From Lytechinus variegatus (Eukaryota; Echinodermata; Echinoidea; Temnopleuroida; Toxopneustidae): DNA of 64,000 nt. Location of the stretch: assembly GCF_018143015.1 (NCBI RefSeq), contig NC_054741.1:44914092-44978091 (forward strand), in the 5' to 3' direction. The position numbers were made by a program, and so were the translations under genes. Shown in pieces: positions 11,812-22,623 of the stretch (position 1 is the first letter of the stretch; every line of letters starts with the position of its first letter). The notes beneath the pieces were generated by a model. It searched no databases and was not told where the DNA came from. It saw only the letters and a program-made list of their open reading frames with translations.

Positions 11812-13075
11812 TATTTATTTATTTATTGGTATATATGCACATAAAAATTGACCAGCAGCACAAACTGAAAGGGTCAATTTACAAAAATTAATGAAGTACA
11901 ATATACAGATATAACAAAGCAAATGCATAAAAACATAATTACAGTATTCTACATCAAAATTTATCTCCAACTAAAAGATGTATCTCTTAAATAGAAGTTG
12001 AGAAAGAGAGAAATAAGCAAAGGGGAAGAGGGAAAGAGAAGACGAAGAGAGAGAGAGAGAGAAATGAGAGTAATGGAAAGAAAGAGAGGGGGTATGTCCT
12101 CCAAATAGAAAGAGAAAATCGAGTGAGGTAGAGAGAGAAAAAAGAAGAAAGTAGTTAAGAAGAGGAGGGTGACATGGAGAACATGAAAGCCAAAATACTG
12201 TAAATTATGATTGACACTACATAAAAATATGAATATTCTACATGAGATACAAAATGATTTATATATAAAAAATTGATTCAACATAAGAACAAATAGTATA
12301 TAATACATTTTAGCAAGACAATAACTAATCAATCCAAATTTTCCATGTATGTAGGCCTAACCTACAAAAAAACGATAGAAAGCTAAAGAAAGGATGTAAA
12401 GAAAGAAAGAGGGACAGACAAGAAAATAAAAAGAGAAAAGTGTAAGGGATAGGACTCAAATAGGTAAAGAAAAATTTACTATAGGAAAGGGAAAGAACGA
12501 GAAAAGGGGAGAAAAAATAAGGTAAGAGAGTAAGTTTACATTGTAACAACACTAAAAAAAAAGGAGACAGAAGGATCGTGGGCTGACACGGTGACAAGGA
12601 ATGGCTACATAATCAAAATACAGAAATTGAAACTACTTCCAAATCTTTGCAAGGTGAGGAATGGTGGATTTACGGTATCTTTCAGTATTGCATTTGATTG
12701 TGGGAAACCAGTCATGTTGCGTGATAGACTAGTACAAGAAACGGACCTTGGTGTTGGAAGTAGGTGTTTATGATGATCAGAGTTCATCAATTTCTGTCCA
12801 AAGTTTAATAAAAGTGAATCCCTTCGGGAAGATAGTGAAGTGAGTTTGCTAATTATCAGAGTAATGAATGTCATATCCTACAATTATTTTGAGTGCCCGC
12901 ATTTGAACAAATTCCAGTTTATCGGATTCTTTGATTGTGATAGAAGTGTGCCAGACAGGGGAAGCATATTCAAGAATTGGCCTAATATATGTAGTGTATA
13001 CAGTCACCATCTCAGCCAAACTTGCTATTAGACAAGAATATATCATAATCATAATATATCCAGGAAGCTCATGAA
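11812..13075 (-). mobile_element. 5'-truncated LINE, CR1/Jockey-like group
   Basis: The - strand runs from a reverse-transcriptase tail (about 13075 to 12640) through a noncoding 3' part to an ATTT/AAAT short-repeat tail at 11809-11826, the usual end of CR1-type elements. The 3' part between 12000 and 12570 is unusually purine-rich on the + strand. The element is far shorter than a whole LINE, as expected from 5' truncation. Confidence 0.8.
12620..13070 (-). pseudogene. LINE ORF2 C-terminal region, decayed
   Basis: Two overlapping reading frames on the - strand join as one LINE protein end. The first gives TVYTTYIRPILEYASPVWH and EFVQMRALKIIVGYD, the conserved block after the reverse-transcriptase palm. 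The second gives KLTSLSSRRDSLLLNFGQKL and LLPTPRS, the following block. The change of frame lies near 12845-12880, after GYDIHYSD. This shows at least one frameshift in a dead copy. Family membership (CR1 versus Jockey or Rex) was not resolved. Confidence 0.85.
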
Positions 13076-13260
13076 TGAGAAATTCAGGTATTTTCATGAC
13101 ATACATGTACATACATTATACACACAAAAAATATTGGGTAAAAATGCTCCATGAGGGTAATTATCTGTCCAACCAACATTCAGCATTTCTTTTGTGCATT
13201 TTTATTTATCCAGTGCGATGAAATTTTTGCCTATTCTAAAGTAATTGCTGCTTATTTTTG

Positions 13261-13690
13261 TCTCGCCTGCATAGCTGAGCGACACTAAAGGTGCCACTTT
13301 TCAAACGGCAGTGGCGATGGCATCGTCAACATTGAAATCTTAACGAAGGTTAAGTTTTTGAAATGTCATCATAACGTAGAAAGCATATATACCTGATTCA
13401 TGAAGTTTGGACATAAGGGTAATCAAGTATTACTGAACATCCTGCTTGAGTTTCAGGTCACATGACCAAGGTAAAAGGTCATTTAGGGTCAATGAACTTA
13501 GACCATGTTGGGGGAATCAATATTGAAATCTTAACCAAGGTTAAGTTTTTGAAATGTCATCATAACGTAGAAAGTAGATATACCTGATTCATGAAGTTTG
13601 GACATAAGGGTAATAGTGCATCAGTAAAGATCCTGCCTGAGTTTCAGGTCACATGACCGAGGTCAAAGGTCTTTTAGGATCAAAGATATT
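13261..13690 (+). repeat. Family A tandem-cored repeat, 3'-truncated
   Basis: It starts after TTTTT with GTCTCGCCTGCATAGC and contains two monomers with CTTAACCAAGGTTAAG, TGATTCATGAAGTTTGG and CACATGACC phrases. The family's 3' end (GATGCAGGTGAGAC) is absent; similarity fades near 13690. Near-matches to the DR1 motif are present but imperfect. Confidence 0.8.
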
Positions 13691-14199
13691 TTAAGCTTTT
13701 GTCCTGGAGAATGAAGCCAAATTATTGAAAGCCAATGCAATGTGAAATTGGTCATTCTATCTACTATGGGGAGTTTAAAATGGCAATTTTAAGATGGTAT
13801 GGAGTCAGCAGTTACTGCTTTGACAGGTTACTGGGTCATATATATACAAATGTCACACTAGAATTTAATTCGTCATGCGGACGAATTAGGTGGTCTGTCA
13901 TGATTTGTCATTCAGTGTCGGCTGATGTATGAAATAAATCATTTAGATATCATTGATAATCTTGATCGTAGACATCCTAAGTTTTGACCATTACTAAATG
14001 TGATTATTGATGTGGTGATGACAATCGTCAGACATACATCTTCAAACAGATACATACAAGATAGATGATTATACCTCACGGATCAACACGGCAATGCTGG
14101 CATGATCCGGGGAGGTCCGGGATACTTTTGCCCCAGATGACTGTGAACACGGCATCAACACGGCAGCACGGATCTACACGGATCATGCCGGCAGAGCAC

Positions 14200-14312
14200 G
14201 TCGTCAACACGGACCAATACGTCAGCAACACGGACCTACACATCAGCTACACGGACCACCACGTCAGCAACACGGACCTACACGTCAGCAATACGGACGA
14301 ACACGTCAAATG
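14200..14312 (+). repeat. 21-bp tandem repeat, about five units
   Basis: The unit is of the form ACGTCAGCAACACGGACCTAC. Because 21 is a multiple of three, it gives an open frame with seven-residue repeats (VSNTDLH), but the array stands alone with no coding context. Confidence 0.85.
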
Positions 14313-14718
14313 CGTTATCCATTGAGCAAGCATATTCCCCATAGAGATTACACGTAAGCAAGTTTGAGAATTACAATTCAAATTTTGCAAGCGATATACG
14401 GGCATGATCCCGGCATCTGATCAAAAAATGGAGGGCACACTTCCCAAAGCTTAGAATCTCGGCTACTACATATCGAAAGTTCAGGGAAAACTGACATGAA
14501 ACAATGGAGATATGGATCACGAAATAGAGGAATGTCGAATCTAGTTTTGAGAAAAAGTCATGTCCCATAGAGATTACACGCAAAACACATGTGATATGAA
14601 AAAAGCAATTATAATCTGTTTTATCTTGCTAAATTTTAACTTTTATAGCTTTTAATTATCATAAAGGATCATGTAAGAAGTGGCAAAAAGAAAAAAAAGT
14701 GAAAAAAAAAATCATCTT

Positions 14719-14760
14719 GTTCACCCCCGGACTCGAACCCGCGCCCTTTAGAAAGCAGTC
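14719..14760 (-). other. tRNA-like B-box fragment
   Basis: On the - strand GGTTCGAGTCC (14729-14739) is a perfect match to the tRNA T-arm/B-box consensus, preceded by a sequence resembling an anticodon arm. The T stem does not pair fully and no A box or acceptor stem is visible. It may be a SINE or tRNA remnant carried inside the element. Confidence 0.45.
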
Positions 14761-16114
14761 AAATCCAAGATATTCCCCATAGAGAATACACGTAAGCAAT
14801 TTTAAGAATTACAAGTCCAATTTTGCAAGTGAAATACGGGCATGATCTCGGCATCTGATCAAAAAATGAAGGGCACACTTGTGAAAGCTTAGAATCTCAG
14901 CTACAACATACTAAAAGCTTAAAGAAAACTGACAAGAAAAAATGGAGATATGGCTCACGAAATAGAGGAATGTCGAATCTGGTTTTGAGAAAAAGTCATG
15001 TCCCATAGAGATTACACGCAAAATGAGGAAAAATGACATGCCTCTTTTCATCGCTGTTTTACGCAATGATGCGTTTCTCAAAACGAATATTCATGTTAAC
15101 TAAGGAGAAAGAGTACATTCTAAACTACAACATATCGAAATCTGGGCGAAAAACGATCTATATTCGAGAAGTTACAACCAAATTTGCATAAATTTGATGA
15201 CGTCATTTTTGAAAAAATGAAATTTTTAGTTTAGGCGCCATTTTGATGACGTCACGATATAATTAAGGGACATTGATGACATGAAATCAAATCTACAACT
15301 CATACTCTATCGATATATGAAAAAAAAATTGGGGGTCAACGGACCTTTTAAAGAGCTACAGTGAATTTTCAATAGGCATGTTTTTGCCCATATATGGCCT
15401 ATAGTGAGAGCTCGCGCGCACACGTGCTGCAGACTTTAACGGGTGTTAATTTCGTCATTAATGGTCGTAGAGAGCTAAATTCAGTATCAAATTGCTCAGA
15501 ATTATATTATCAATGCAATGAAGTAAAAAAAACGGTGTTTCTGAGTTTCGTTAAGGTGTAACGTGCGGAAACGCGTGCGCATACGTGCGCGCGCGCAAAT
15601 TTTTGAAATGCTTAAAATGACCTATAACGTACTCTCGTTTGGTAAAAAAGTGATTTTGAGCATTTTGAAATTTTGACGCGCGCGTACGTGCGCGTCGTGA
15701 CCTCTAGGTTATTTTTGATGACATGACCTGATGACCTTTGACCTGAAGTTGATGTGATGTTAATTTAATTGATTTTTGATAATGTGATTTTACAAAATGG
15801 CGCCTAGATGACGTCATCATGACCCGATGACCTTGAAAAGCTTATTTTGACGTGTCCATGATAGATCCTATAGATGACATGAAATTCAATGATATTGATT
15901 AAGTCTATTTTAAGATAACCTGGCGACAAGAAAATCCGTAAAAATAAATAAATAATAATAAAAATAAGAAAATTCTGACGAAATTAAGAGGTGATCTGTC
16001 ATAAATGACAGACCACCTAATTAATACACCTGTATACTTGTTATTTGCTTTTATAGTATGTCTATGAGAACTACAATCCACATATACAATTTGGCTCCAC
16101 TGATTTTATTTTTT

Positions 16115-17105
16115 TCTCACCTGCGAAGCAGCTTGAGACTCTCGCCGCTTTTCTGATGGCTTTGGCGGCGTCAACATAAAATCTTAACCAAATATTAAGT
16201 TTTTGAAATGACAGCATAACTTAGTAAGGAAATAGGCCTAGTTCATGAAGCTTAAACATCAGCTTAATCAAGTATTACTGAACATCCTTTCTGGATTTCA
16301 GGTTAGGTGACCAAGGTCAAAGGTCATTTATGGTCAATGAACTCAGACCTTGTTGGGGGAGTTAATTTCGAAATCATTACCTAAGGTCTAGTTTTTGAAA
16401 TATAACTTAGAATGTATATGGACCTAGTTCACGAAACTAGGCCATGAGGGTAATCAAGTATTACTGAACATCCTTTATGAGTATCAGTGCACATGACGAA
16501 GGTCAAAGGTCATTTAAGGTCAATGAACTTTGGCCATATTGGAAGTATTTGTTGTATTACCATCATAACTTTAAAAGTTTATGGATCTGATTCATAAAAC
16601 TTGGACATATTAATCAAGTATTATGAACATCCTGTATGGGTTTCTAGTCACATGACCAAGGTCATTAGCTATCTGTGGGGGTATTTGTTGAATTACTATC
16701 ATAACTCTGAAATTGTATTAGTTCATAAAACTTGAACATAAGAGTAATCAAGTATCACTGAACATCCTGTGAGAGTTTCATGTCACATGACCAAGGTCAA
16801 AGGTTTTTAAGGTCAATGAATTTTGGCCATGTTGGAGGTAATTATTAAATTGCTGTCATGACTTTCAAAGTTTATGGATATAGTTTATGAATTGTGGACA
16901 TAGGGGTAATGAAATATGCCTGACAAGTCTTAGGTCATATGATCTAGTTAAAATATCATTAAGGTCAATGAACGTAGTATTGTATCATTGTATAAATGGT
17001 GTTTAGAATTGTGAATAATTATTTTGTAGTAGTTTTCAAAGTCAGCACTGCTGCTATAATGAATCACGTAATGCAGGTGATACTGCCAGGGGCACTCCAC
17101 TTGTT
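16115..17105 (+). repeat. Family A tandem-cored repeat, full-length
   Basis: The 5' end is CTCACCTGCGAAGCAG after a T run. About five monomers of roughly 165 bp follow, with phrases ATCAAGTATTACTGAACATCC, CACATGACCAAGG and GGTCAATGAACTT (given separately). The 3' end has GATGCAGGTGA, the inverse of the 5' motif, then the small hairpin TGCCAGGGGCA and CACTTGTT. AGGTCAAAGGTCA occurs near 16314 and 16500. The copy stops only 40 bp before the acceptor of the next cyclase exon. Confidence 0.85.
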
Positions 17106-17144
17106 CATTTTATTAATATATTGGTAGTCTTTATTCTATTTCAG

Positions 17145-17358
17145 CTCCTATCAAAGCCTAAATATAGCTGTGTTGAGAAAATCAAGACCATTGGTAGTAC
17201 ATATATGTCTGCAGCTGGTCTGAAACAACCGGAATCAGGAGTCAGTACCAAACAGTCTCTGTACTATGTAGGAGTCCTTACTGAGTTTGCTATGGCTCTA
17301 CAGGATAAACTAGAACAACTAAACAAACAGGCTTTTAATGACTTCAAACTAAGGATAG
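17145..17358 (+). CDS. ADCY2-like: Adenylyl cyclase C2 domain exon 2 in window
   Basis: This exon has 214 bp. It enters in phase 0 after TATTTCAG and ends with one base of a glycine codon before the donor GTAAGAAC (17359). It continues IADFDE with LLSKPKYSCVEKIKTIGS, then TYMSAAGL, a variable linker (KQPESGVSTKQSLYYVG) and ALQDKLEQLNKQAFNDFKLR. The lysine in EKIKTIGS corresponds to the C2 residue that contacts adenine in mammalian AC2 (K938 by family numbering). The linker between AAGL and EFAMAL differs from vertebrate sequences, as expected, because this loop varies among isoforms. Confidence 0.97.
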
Positions 17359-17711
17359 GTAAGAACTTACAGGGTTGTATGTTTGATGGTGATTATAATG
17401 ATGGTGGTGGTGATGATGATGATGCTAATTATGAAATTTGAGATCCAACGTAAATATTTGTTATTTCAGGTAAAATGTAATTTCAAACTGTCAAAGATTC
17501 ATGTGTTTTAGCTATTGAAATGTCAGCATTCAACTAAATTCTAGCTAAAGAAATGAGTCCTTTTGAAATGAAGATTGTCGGATATAATGTATATAAGTTT
17601 GAAAAAATACAATAGACCCTTATTTCGTATTATAAGTATCATATTATTAACAAATTATAATTCTCATCTAGGATAAAGGATATTATTTTCCAATTAATAA
17701 TTTTCACCCAG
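17359..17711 (+). other. Short cyclase intron, 353 bp
   Basis: GTAAGAAC opens and TTCACCCAG closes this intron. It contains a GGTGAT/GAT-rich microsatellite at about 17386-17430 and no other feature. Confidence 0.95.
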
Positions 17712-17836
17712 GTATTAACCATGGTCCTGTTGTGGCTGGTGTGATTGGAGCTAGAAAACCCCAGTATGATATCTGGGGAAATACTGTCAATGTGGCGAGT
17801 AGAATGGATACCACTGGAATGATTGGTGAAATACAG
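17712..17836 (+). CDS. ADCY2-like: Adenylyl cyclase C2 domain exon 3 in window
   Basis: This exon has 125 bp. Its first two bases complete the glycine codon split by the intron, and it ends in phase 0 before GTACAG. It encodes [20 protein letters not shown], then [21 protein letters not shown]. Catalytic C2 residues are all present: the aspartate of QYDIWG that selects adenine, the asparagine of NTVN, and the arginine of ASRM that stabilises the transition state (D1018, N1025 and R1029 in mammalian AC2 numbering, from family knowledge). The protein therefore looks like a working cyclase half and not a pseudo-cyclase. Confidence 0.98.
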
Positions 17837-17984
17837 GTACAGTAATTGTTCAACTTCAATTTGATTCAAGATATTTATATTTTAAATTATTGTGGATATG
17901 AATATCAAAATGCGTTTTTACCAAATATTTTCTGTGTATTGATATTGTAATGTAGTTTAACCTTAATTAGACTGGGTCTGATTC

Positions 17985-18625
17985 CGCCTCCCCCCCAAAC
18001 ATTTTTTGTTATAAATCTGCTGCGTGACATTTTTTGACCCGCTGACTTTGCTGACTTTTTATTTTCAAATCTCGCGAAACTTTTGAGGCAAAATTTTCGA
18101 CCCCCAGGTAAGCAGTTCCAAAATTACGCAACATTTTGTAAGTGCATGCAGACCCAAAATTGCTGAAAAACATCAATTAGTGTACAAATCCAATCCAAAT
18201 AGTGTTTTTAGCCCAAATTCATAAATGTATTATTATTTCTCATTTTACTGATTGAAATCAATTAATTTCATGTTGTTTATATTCAGAATAAAGTCTCTGA
18301 TGATTTCCATCGAAAAAAAAAATTAAAAAGCAAAAGTTAATAAAAACAGAGAATACGTACAAAATTTACCAAAAAATAAAATACATAGAAAATAATTGTG
18401 ATGTTGAATTATTTTCATACAATTGATTAGAATCCTTTAAAATGTTTAAGGGGCCTTATTTAGTTAATTAGAGCAACATTTTGAATTTACACAATTAGTG
18501 ATAAGACTGTTTGAAGAATTTGATATTACCATTTTGTAGATTATGCCATGGGTAATGTGCGTGCTGATTTTTTTTCGTGATTGCATGACTGACGGTCGAG
18601 ATCCAGCCCCCCCCCCCCCCCCCAC
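17985..18625 (-). repeat. Family X repeat, copy 1, with C-run ends
   Basis: The reverse strand matches the repeats at 38645-39350 and 39935-41290: AGACCCAAAATTGCT, TGCTGCG and GATTGCATGACTGA-type phrases in the same order. Both ends are runs of C (CCCCCCC at about 17991 and a longer run at about 18606). Noncoding. Confidence 0.75.
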
Positions 18626-18869
18626 TCTTCTTAGGCGTAAAAATAGCAGTTTATTTAGGGTTAAGTGCTGGAAATAGGGGGCTTTATTCAGAATTTCTGG
18701 TGAGGAGGGCTTGTCAAGTTTATCTGGGGTTAAATTTCGTGCTGATTCCAAAAATGTGAGTCATATTGATCATCCTCACAAAATTTTGGCCATTTTGGCC
18801 AATATTTGACCGAAAATGACCATTTTGACCACTCTTTGGAAAATGGTCCCTGAACAGAATGCTTTGTTA

Positions 18870-21720
18870 ATCTCATCCAATATAAAGGGTCTATCCTAAG
18901 TAAAAATGCACCCAGATTCCAGATAAAGTGGTTTCATTTGCCAAATCACAATTGTAGCGGTCATTATGGTCATATTTTGAAATTTAGAAATCCAAATTTC
19001 CTTTTTAAATTTATGCTGGATCATAACTATCAACCTCATGTAATTTATTCCATCACTTTGGTTTATGAGGGTTATTTTTGCTACTTTAGATATTACTGAC
19101 CATTCGCGCAACTTTGCATTAGAAAATAAGCAGAAAACTAAGGTCTTCAACGTGTTTTATCATCGTCCCTAATTAAATGAGAATGCATTTAAAGGTCCAT
19201 CTCGTGAAGAATTTTTATGCTGAATCCAAATATATCAGTATTAATGACCCTATTTAAAAGCTTATAGTCATTTTGGCTACTTTGACCCCTGCCCAATGTG
19301 TATGTTCAGCTTATAGCGAGAATCGTGAGGAGACAAGTTAGGATTGCGTTAATATTTATCATTATTAGCCGTATCAGACATCTGAGCAGGGCGACTTAAG
19401 TACATTATTGCTTGGTTATGACTGTGATCAAATGGTCAGTGAATAAGTTTCCAATAGTTTATTCACGGACCCAATTTATTGCCTGCTCAAGAAAGTCAAT
19501 GAGAAAATGCGTGACCAATGTATTAGGCAATTTGGCCCCCAAAATAACCAATAACATCAGTTCAATTAATAAAAAATACTTCTAATGTCACCAGAATCGT
19601 TACAAGGGTGTGCTGTGACACCTAACACTGGTGTATTAATCCTTTAAATCATACATTTCAAAGTAGTTTTGACCTCATGTAATTTATTCCTATTTTGACC
19701 TATGAGGGTTATTTTTGTCTCGCCCACCAGAGGTGACGGCGAGACTTAGGGATCCAAATGTTGTCTGTCGTCAGTCCGTCACAAACCTGTAATGACACAT
19801 AACTCCACAACCGTAAGTCGCTTTTCAACCAAACTTGGATGGTAGATGGGCTTAGGGGACCTGCATGTTATGCTGCAGTCTGAGGTCACATGGTAAGGTC
19901 AAAGGTAATTTTCAGGTCAACGTTAAAGTTTACATGCAAGACTCTCTTATGACACCTAACTCCGCAACCTTAAGTCATTTTTCAACCAAACTTGGATGGT
20001 AGATGGACTTAGGTGACCTGCATGTTATGCTGCAGTCTGAGGTCACATGGTAAGGTCAAAGGTAATTTTCAGGTCAACGTTAAAGTTTACATGCAAGACT
20101 CGTATGACACCTAACTCCACAACCGTATGTAGCTTTTCAACCAAACTTGGATGGTAGATGAACTTAGGGGACCTGCATCATATGCTGCAGTCGGAGGTCA
20201 CATGATAAGGTCAAAGGTCATTTTCAGGTCAACGTTAAAGTTTACATGCAAGACTCTCTCATGACACCTAACTCCGCAACCGTAAGTCATTTTTCAACCA
20301 AACTTGGATGGTAGATGGACTTAGGGGACCTGCATGTTATGCTGCAGTCTGAGGTCATATGGTAAGGTCAAAGGTAATTTTCAGGTCAACGTTAAAGTTT
20401 ACATGCAAGACTCTTATGACACCTAACTCCACAACCGTATGTAGCTTTTCAACCAAACTTGGATGGTAGATGAACTTAGGGGACCTGCATCATATGCTGC
20501 AGTCGGAGGTCACATGGTAAGGTCAAAGGTCATTTTCAGGTCAACGTTAAAGTTTACATGCAAGACTCTCTTATGACACCTAACTCCGCAACCGTAAGTT
20601 ACTTTTAAACAAAGCTTGGATGGTAGATGTACTTAGGCGACCTGCATGTTATGCTGCAGCCGGAGGTCACATCGTAAGTTCAAAGGTCATTTTCAGGTCA
20701 ATATTAATGTTTGCGTGCAACGCTCTTAATATGACAAGTGTTATTCCATCCCAGTCATTTCACAATGAAGCTTTGATATAATTCTCATGCATGCCCTCGC
20801 AAATCATGATATTTCTGGTTATTTTCATAAGTGGGCGAGACACAAAATTGCTTTTGCCTTGTTGCCACTTTAGATATTACTGACCATTCACGCAGCTTTG
20901 CATTAGAAACTATGCAAATACGCAGAAAACTGAGGTCTTCAGCGTGTTTTATCTTCTTCCCTTATCTAATGAGAATGTACTTAAAGGTCCATCTTGTGAA
21001 GAATTTTATGCTGATTCCAAATATATCAGTATTAATGACCCTATTTAAAAGCTTATGGTAATTTGGCCACTTTTGGCCCCCAGAATAACCAATAGCATCA
21101 GTTCAATTAATAAAAAATACTTCAAATGTCACCAGAATCATTACAAGGGTGTGCTGTGACACCTAACACTGTTGTATTAATCCTTTAAATTATACATTTC
21201 AAAGTTATTTTGACCTCATGTAATTTACTCCTGTTTTGACCTATGAGCGTTATTTTTGCTACTTTAGATATTACTGACCATTCACGCAGCTTTGCATTAG
21301 AAACTATGCAAATAAGCAGAAAACTGAGGTCTTCAGCGTGTTTTATCTTCGTCCCTAATTAAATGAGAATGCATTTAAAGGTCCATCTCATGAAGAATTT
21401 ATATGCTGATTCCAAACATATCAGTATTAATGACCCTATTTAATAGCTTATAGTCATTTTGGCTACTTTGACCCCTGCCCAATGTGTATGTTCAGCTCAT
21501 AGCGAGAATCGTGAGGAGACAAGTTAGGATTGCGTTAATATTTATCATTATTAGCCGTATCAGACATCTGAGCAGGGCGACTTAATTACATTATTGCTTG
21601 CTTATGACTGTGATCAAATGGTCAGTGAATAAGTTTCCAATTGTTTATTCACGGACCCAATTTATTGCCTGCTCAAGAAAGTCAATGAGAAAATGCGTGA
21701 CCAATGTATTAGGCAATAAG
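18870..21720 (+). repeat. Locally duplicated segment, two to three copies
   Basis: The phrase CTTTAGATATTACTGACC occurs near 19086, 20869 and 21258, each followed by TTTGCATTAG and CCATCTC/TTGTGAAGAA. A second block (CAATGTGTATGTTCAGC, TCGTGAGGAGACAAGTTAGG, ATCAAATGGTCAGTGAATAA) occurs near 19300-19500 and 21480-21700. A third (ATAACCAATA, TTACAAGGGTGTGCTGTGAC) occurs near 19545-19720 and 21080-21250. The pieces are arranged as unequal tandem duplications. The central duplication is interrupted by a family B repeat. No coding content was recognised. Confidence 0.8.
19717..20863 (+). repeat. Family B tandem-cored repeat, full-length, with empty site known
   Basis: It follows ATTTTT and starts GTCTCGCC, with GGCGAGAC 13 bp further on (5' hairpin). 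Six monomers of about 155 bp follow, each with CACCTAACTCC, CTTTTCAACCAAACTTGG, ATGCTGCAGTC and GGTCACATGGTAAGG. The 3' end has GTGGGCGAGAC, the inverse of the 5' motif, then CAAAATTGCTTTTG (hairpin) and CCTTGTT. The duplicated host segment at 21249 reads straight through GTTATTTTTGCTACTTTAG, so the repeat lies between T and G with no target duplication. DR1 motifs occur near 20208 and 20518. Confidence 0.88.
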
Positions 21721-22623
21721 TCAGAGCTAAGATCCGGGTATTCTTCGTGCTTTTGTACGTGTCCTGGAATCGCGCAGTGCTATACGTCACAATGTTGAGA
21801 CAACGCTGGATACTGCGTCCCCAGGCCAGGGACACGTCATTTCAATTACGTCACAATGGTAAAGCTTAGAGGCCCAGTCTGCTCAACATGACAAAATAGA
21901 TTTCCATTCTTAAACTCTGAAATGTCTAAATTTTAACGATTTTTACTCTAGATATCTGATTTGGTTAATAATAGCAACATTGATTGGCCTGGGGGCAAAT
22001 TGACATATATCGCGCTCACTGAATTGATATCATCCTTGTCTACGACTCAGGCGATATAGATTTAGTTTGGGCGATATATGTCGTATCGCCCCGTTGCCGG
22101 TCAATATTGCTTTATTGTTAAATGGAGGAAGTTTGAAAGCTTTTTGGTGAAAATCAATGCAATGATTATAAATAATAGACCAATGTTATTGGCCTATTGG
22201 ACTCTGTGATGATTTTGACCCTTTTTTGTCATTAATGATCAGTGACCAAACATTTTTTTTATTTAAAAAGGGCTTAGATGTTGCTCTGTATCATTATCAG
22301 GGGTGTGAGAGTTCAGAGTTTTAGCAGTTTTAATTTTTTTTCAGCTTACATGTAATTAGTTGATCTGTCAATCTGACAGATCACATGGTTTTTGTACGAA
22401 AATCTTATCCACTTATTTTTATTTTTCATCCCTTTTCTTAATAGCACAAACTCTAAAACTCCTCATCAATTTTCATCAATTTTTTTTCATTTACCGGTAT
22501 GCGGACCTATAATGCAATGTGCATGAAACAAGATCAAGGTCAAAAGATCATTCTGTGAAATCATATTATCAATCATATATCTATCAATTATCAAAAATCA
22601 ATCATATTTATGTCATATCAACT

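Larger units (their letters stand above)
13884..16022. mobile_element. Element with AATTAGGTGGTCTGTCAT inverted ends and internal duplication
   Basis: The left end AATTAGGTGGTCTGTCAT recurs inverted at 16005-16022. The right end also forms a local hairpin, AGGTGATCTGTCAT against ATGACAGACCACCT with 13 of 14 pairs, directly followed by CTAA and a T. Inside, a block near 14334-14600 (CCCCATAGAGATTACACG, CATGATCCCGGCATCTGATC) is repeated near 14770-15030. Other contents are a 21-bp tandem array, a tRNA-like scrap and an unusually CpG-rich stretch of alternating CG near 15540-15700. No transposase is visible. A Helitron-like or MITE-like nature are both possible. Confidence 0.7.
9585..17144 (+). 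other. Cyclase intron of about 7.6 kb
   Basis: GT at 9585 and TTTCAG ending at 17144 bound this intron. It holds a 21-bp poly-C run, a MITE, a family D repeat, a LINE 3' end, a large inverted-end element and two family A repeats, each listed separately. Confidence 0.85.

Noticed and set aside
11961-12597. Hydrophobic - strand frames rich in leucine, serine and phenylalanine
   Set aside because: They come from the purine-rich 3' part of the LINE and do not continue its protein.
14065-14325. Open frame with VSNTDLH seven-residue repeats
   Set aside because: It is a 21-bp tandem DNA repeat without surrounding coding context.
14719-14760. Functional tRNA gene
   Set aside because: Only the T-arm part is convincing; no A box, acceptor stem or full cloverleaf.
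17121-17441. Methionine start of a separate small gene at 17121
   Set aside because: The coding match starts at the splice acceptor 17145 and ends at the donor 17358; the rest of the open frame is intron.
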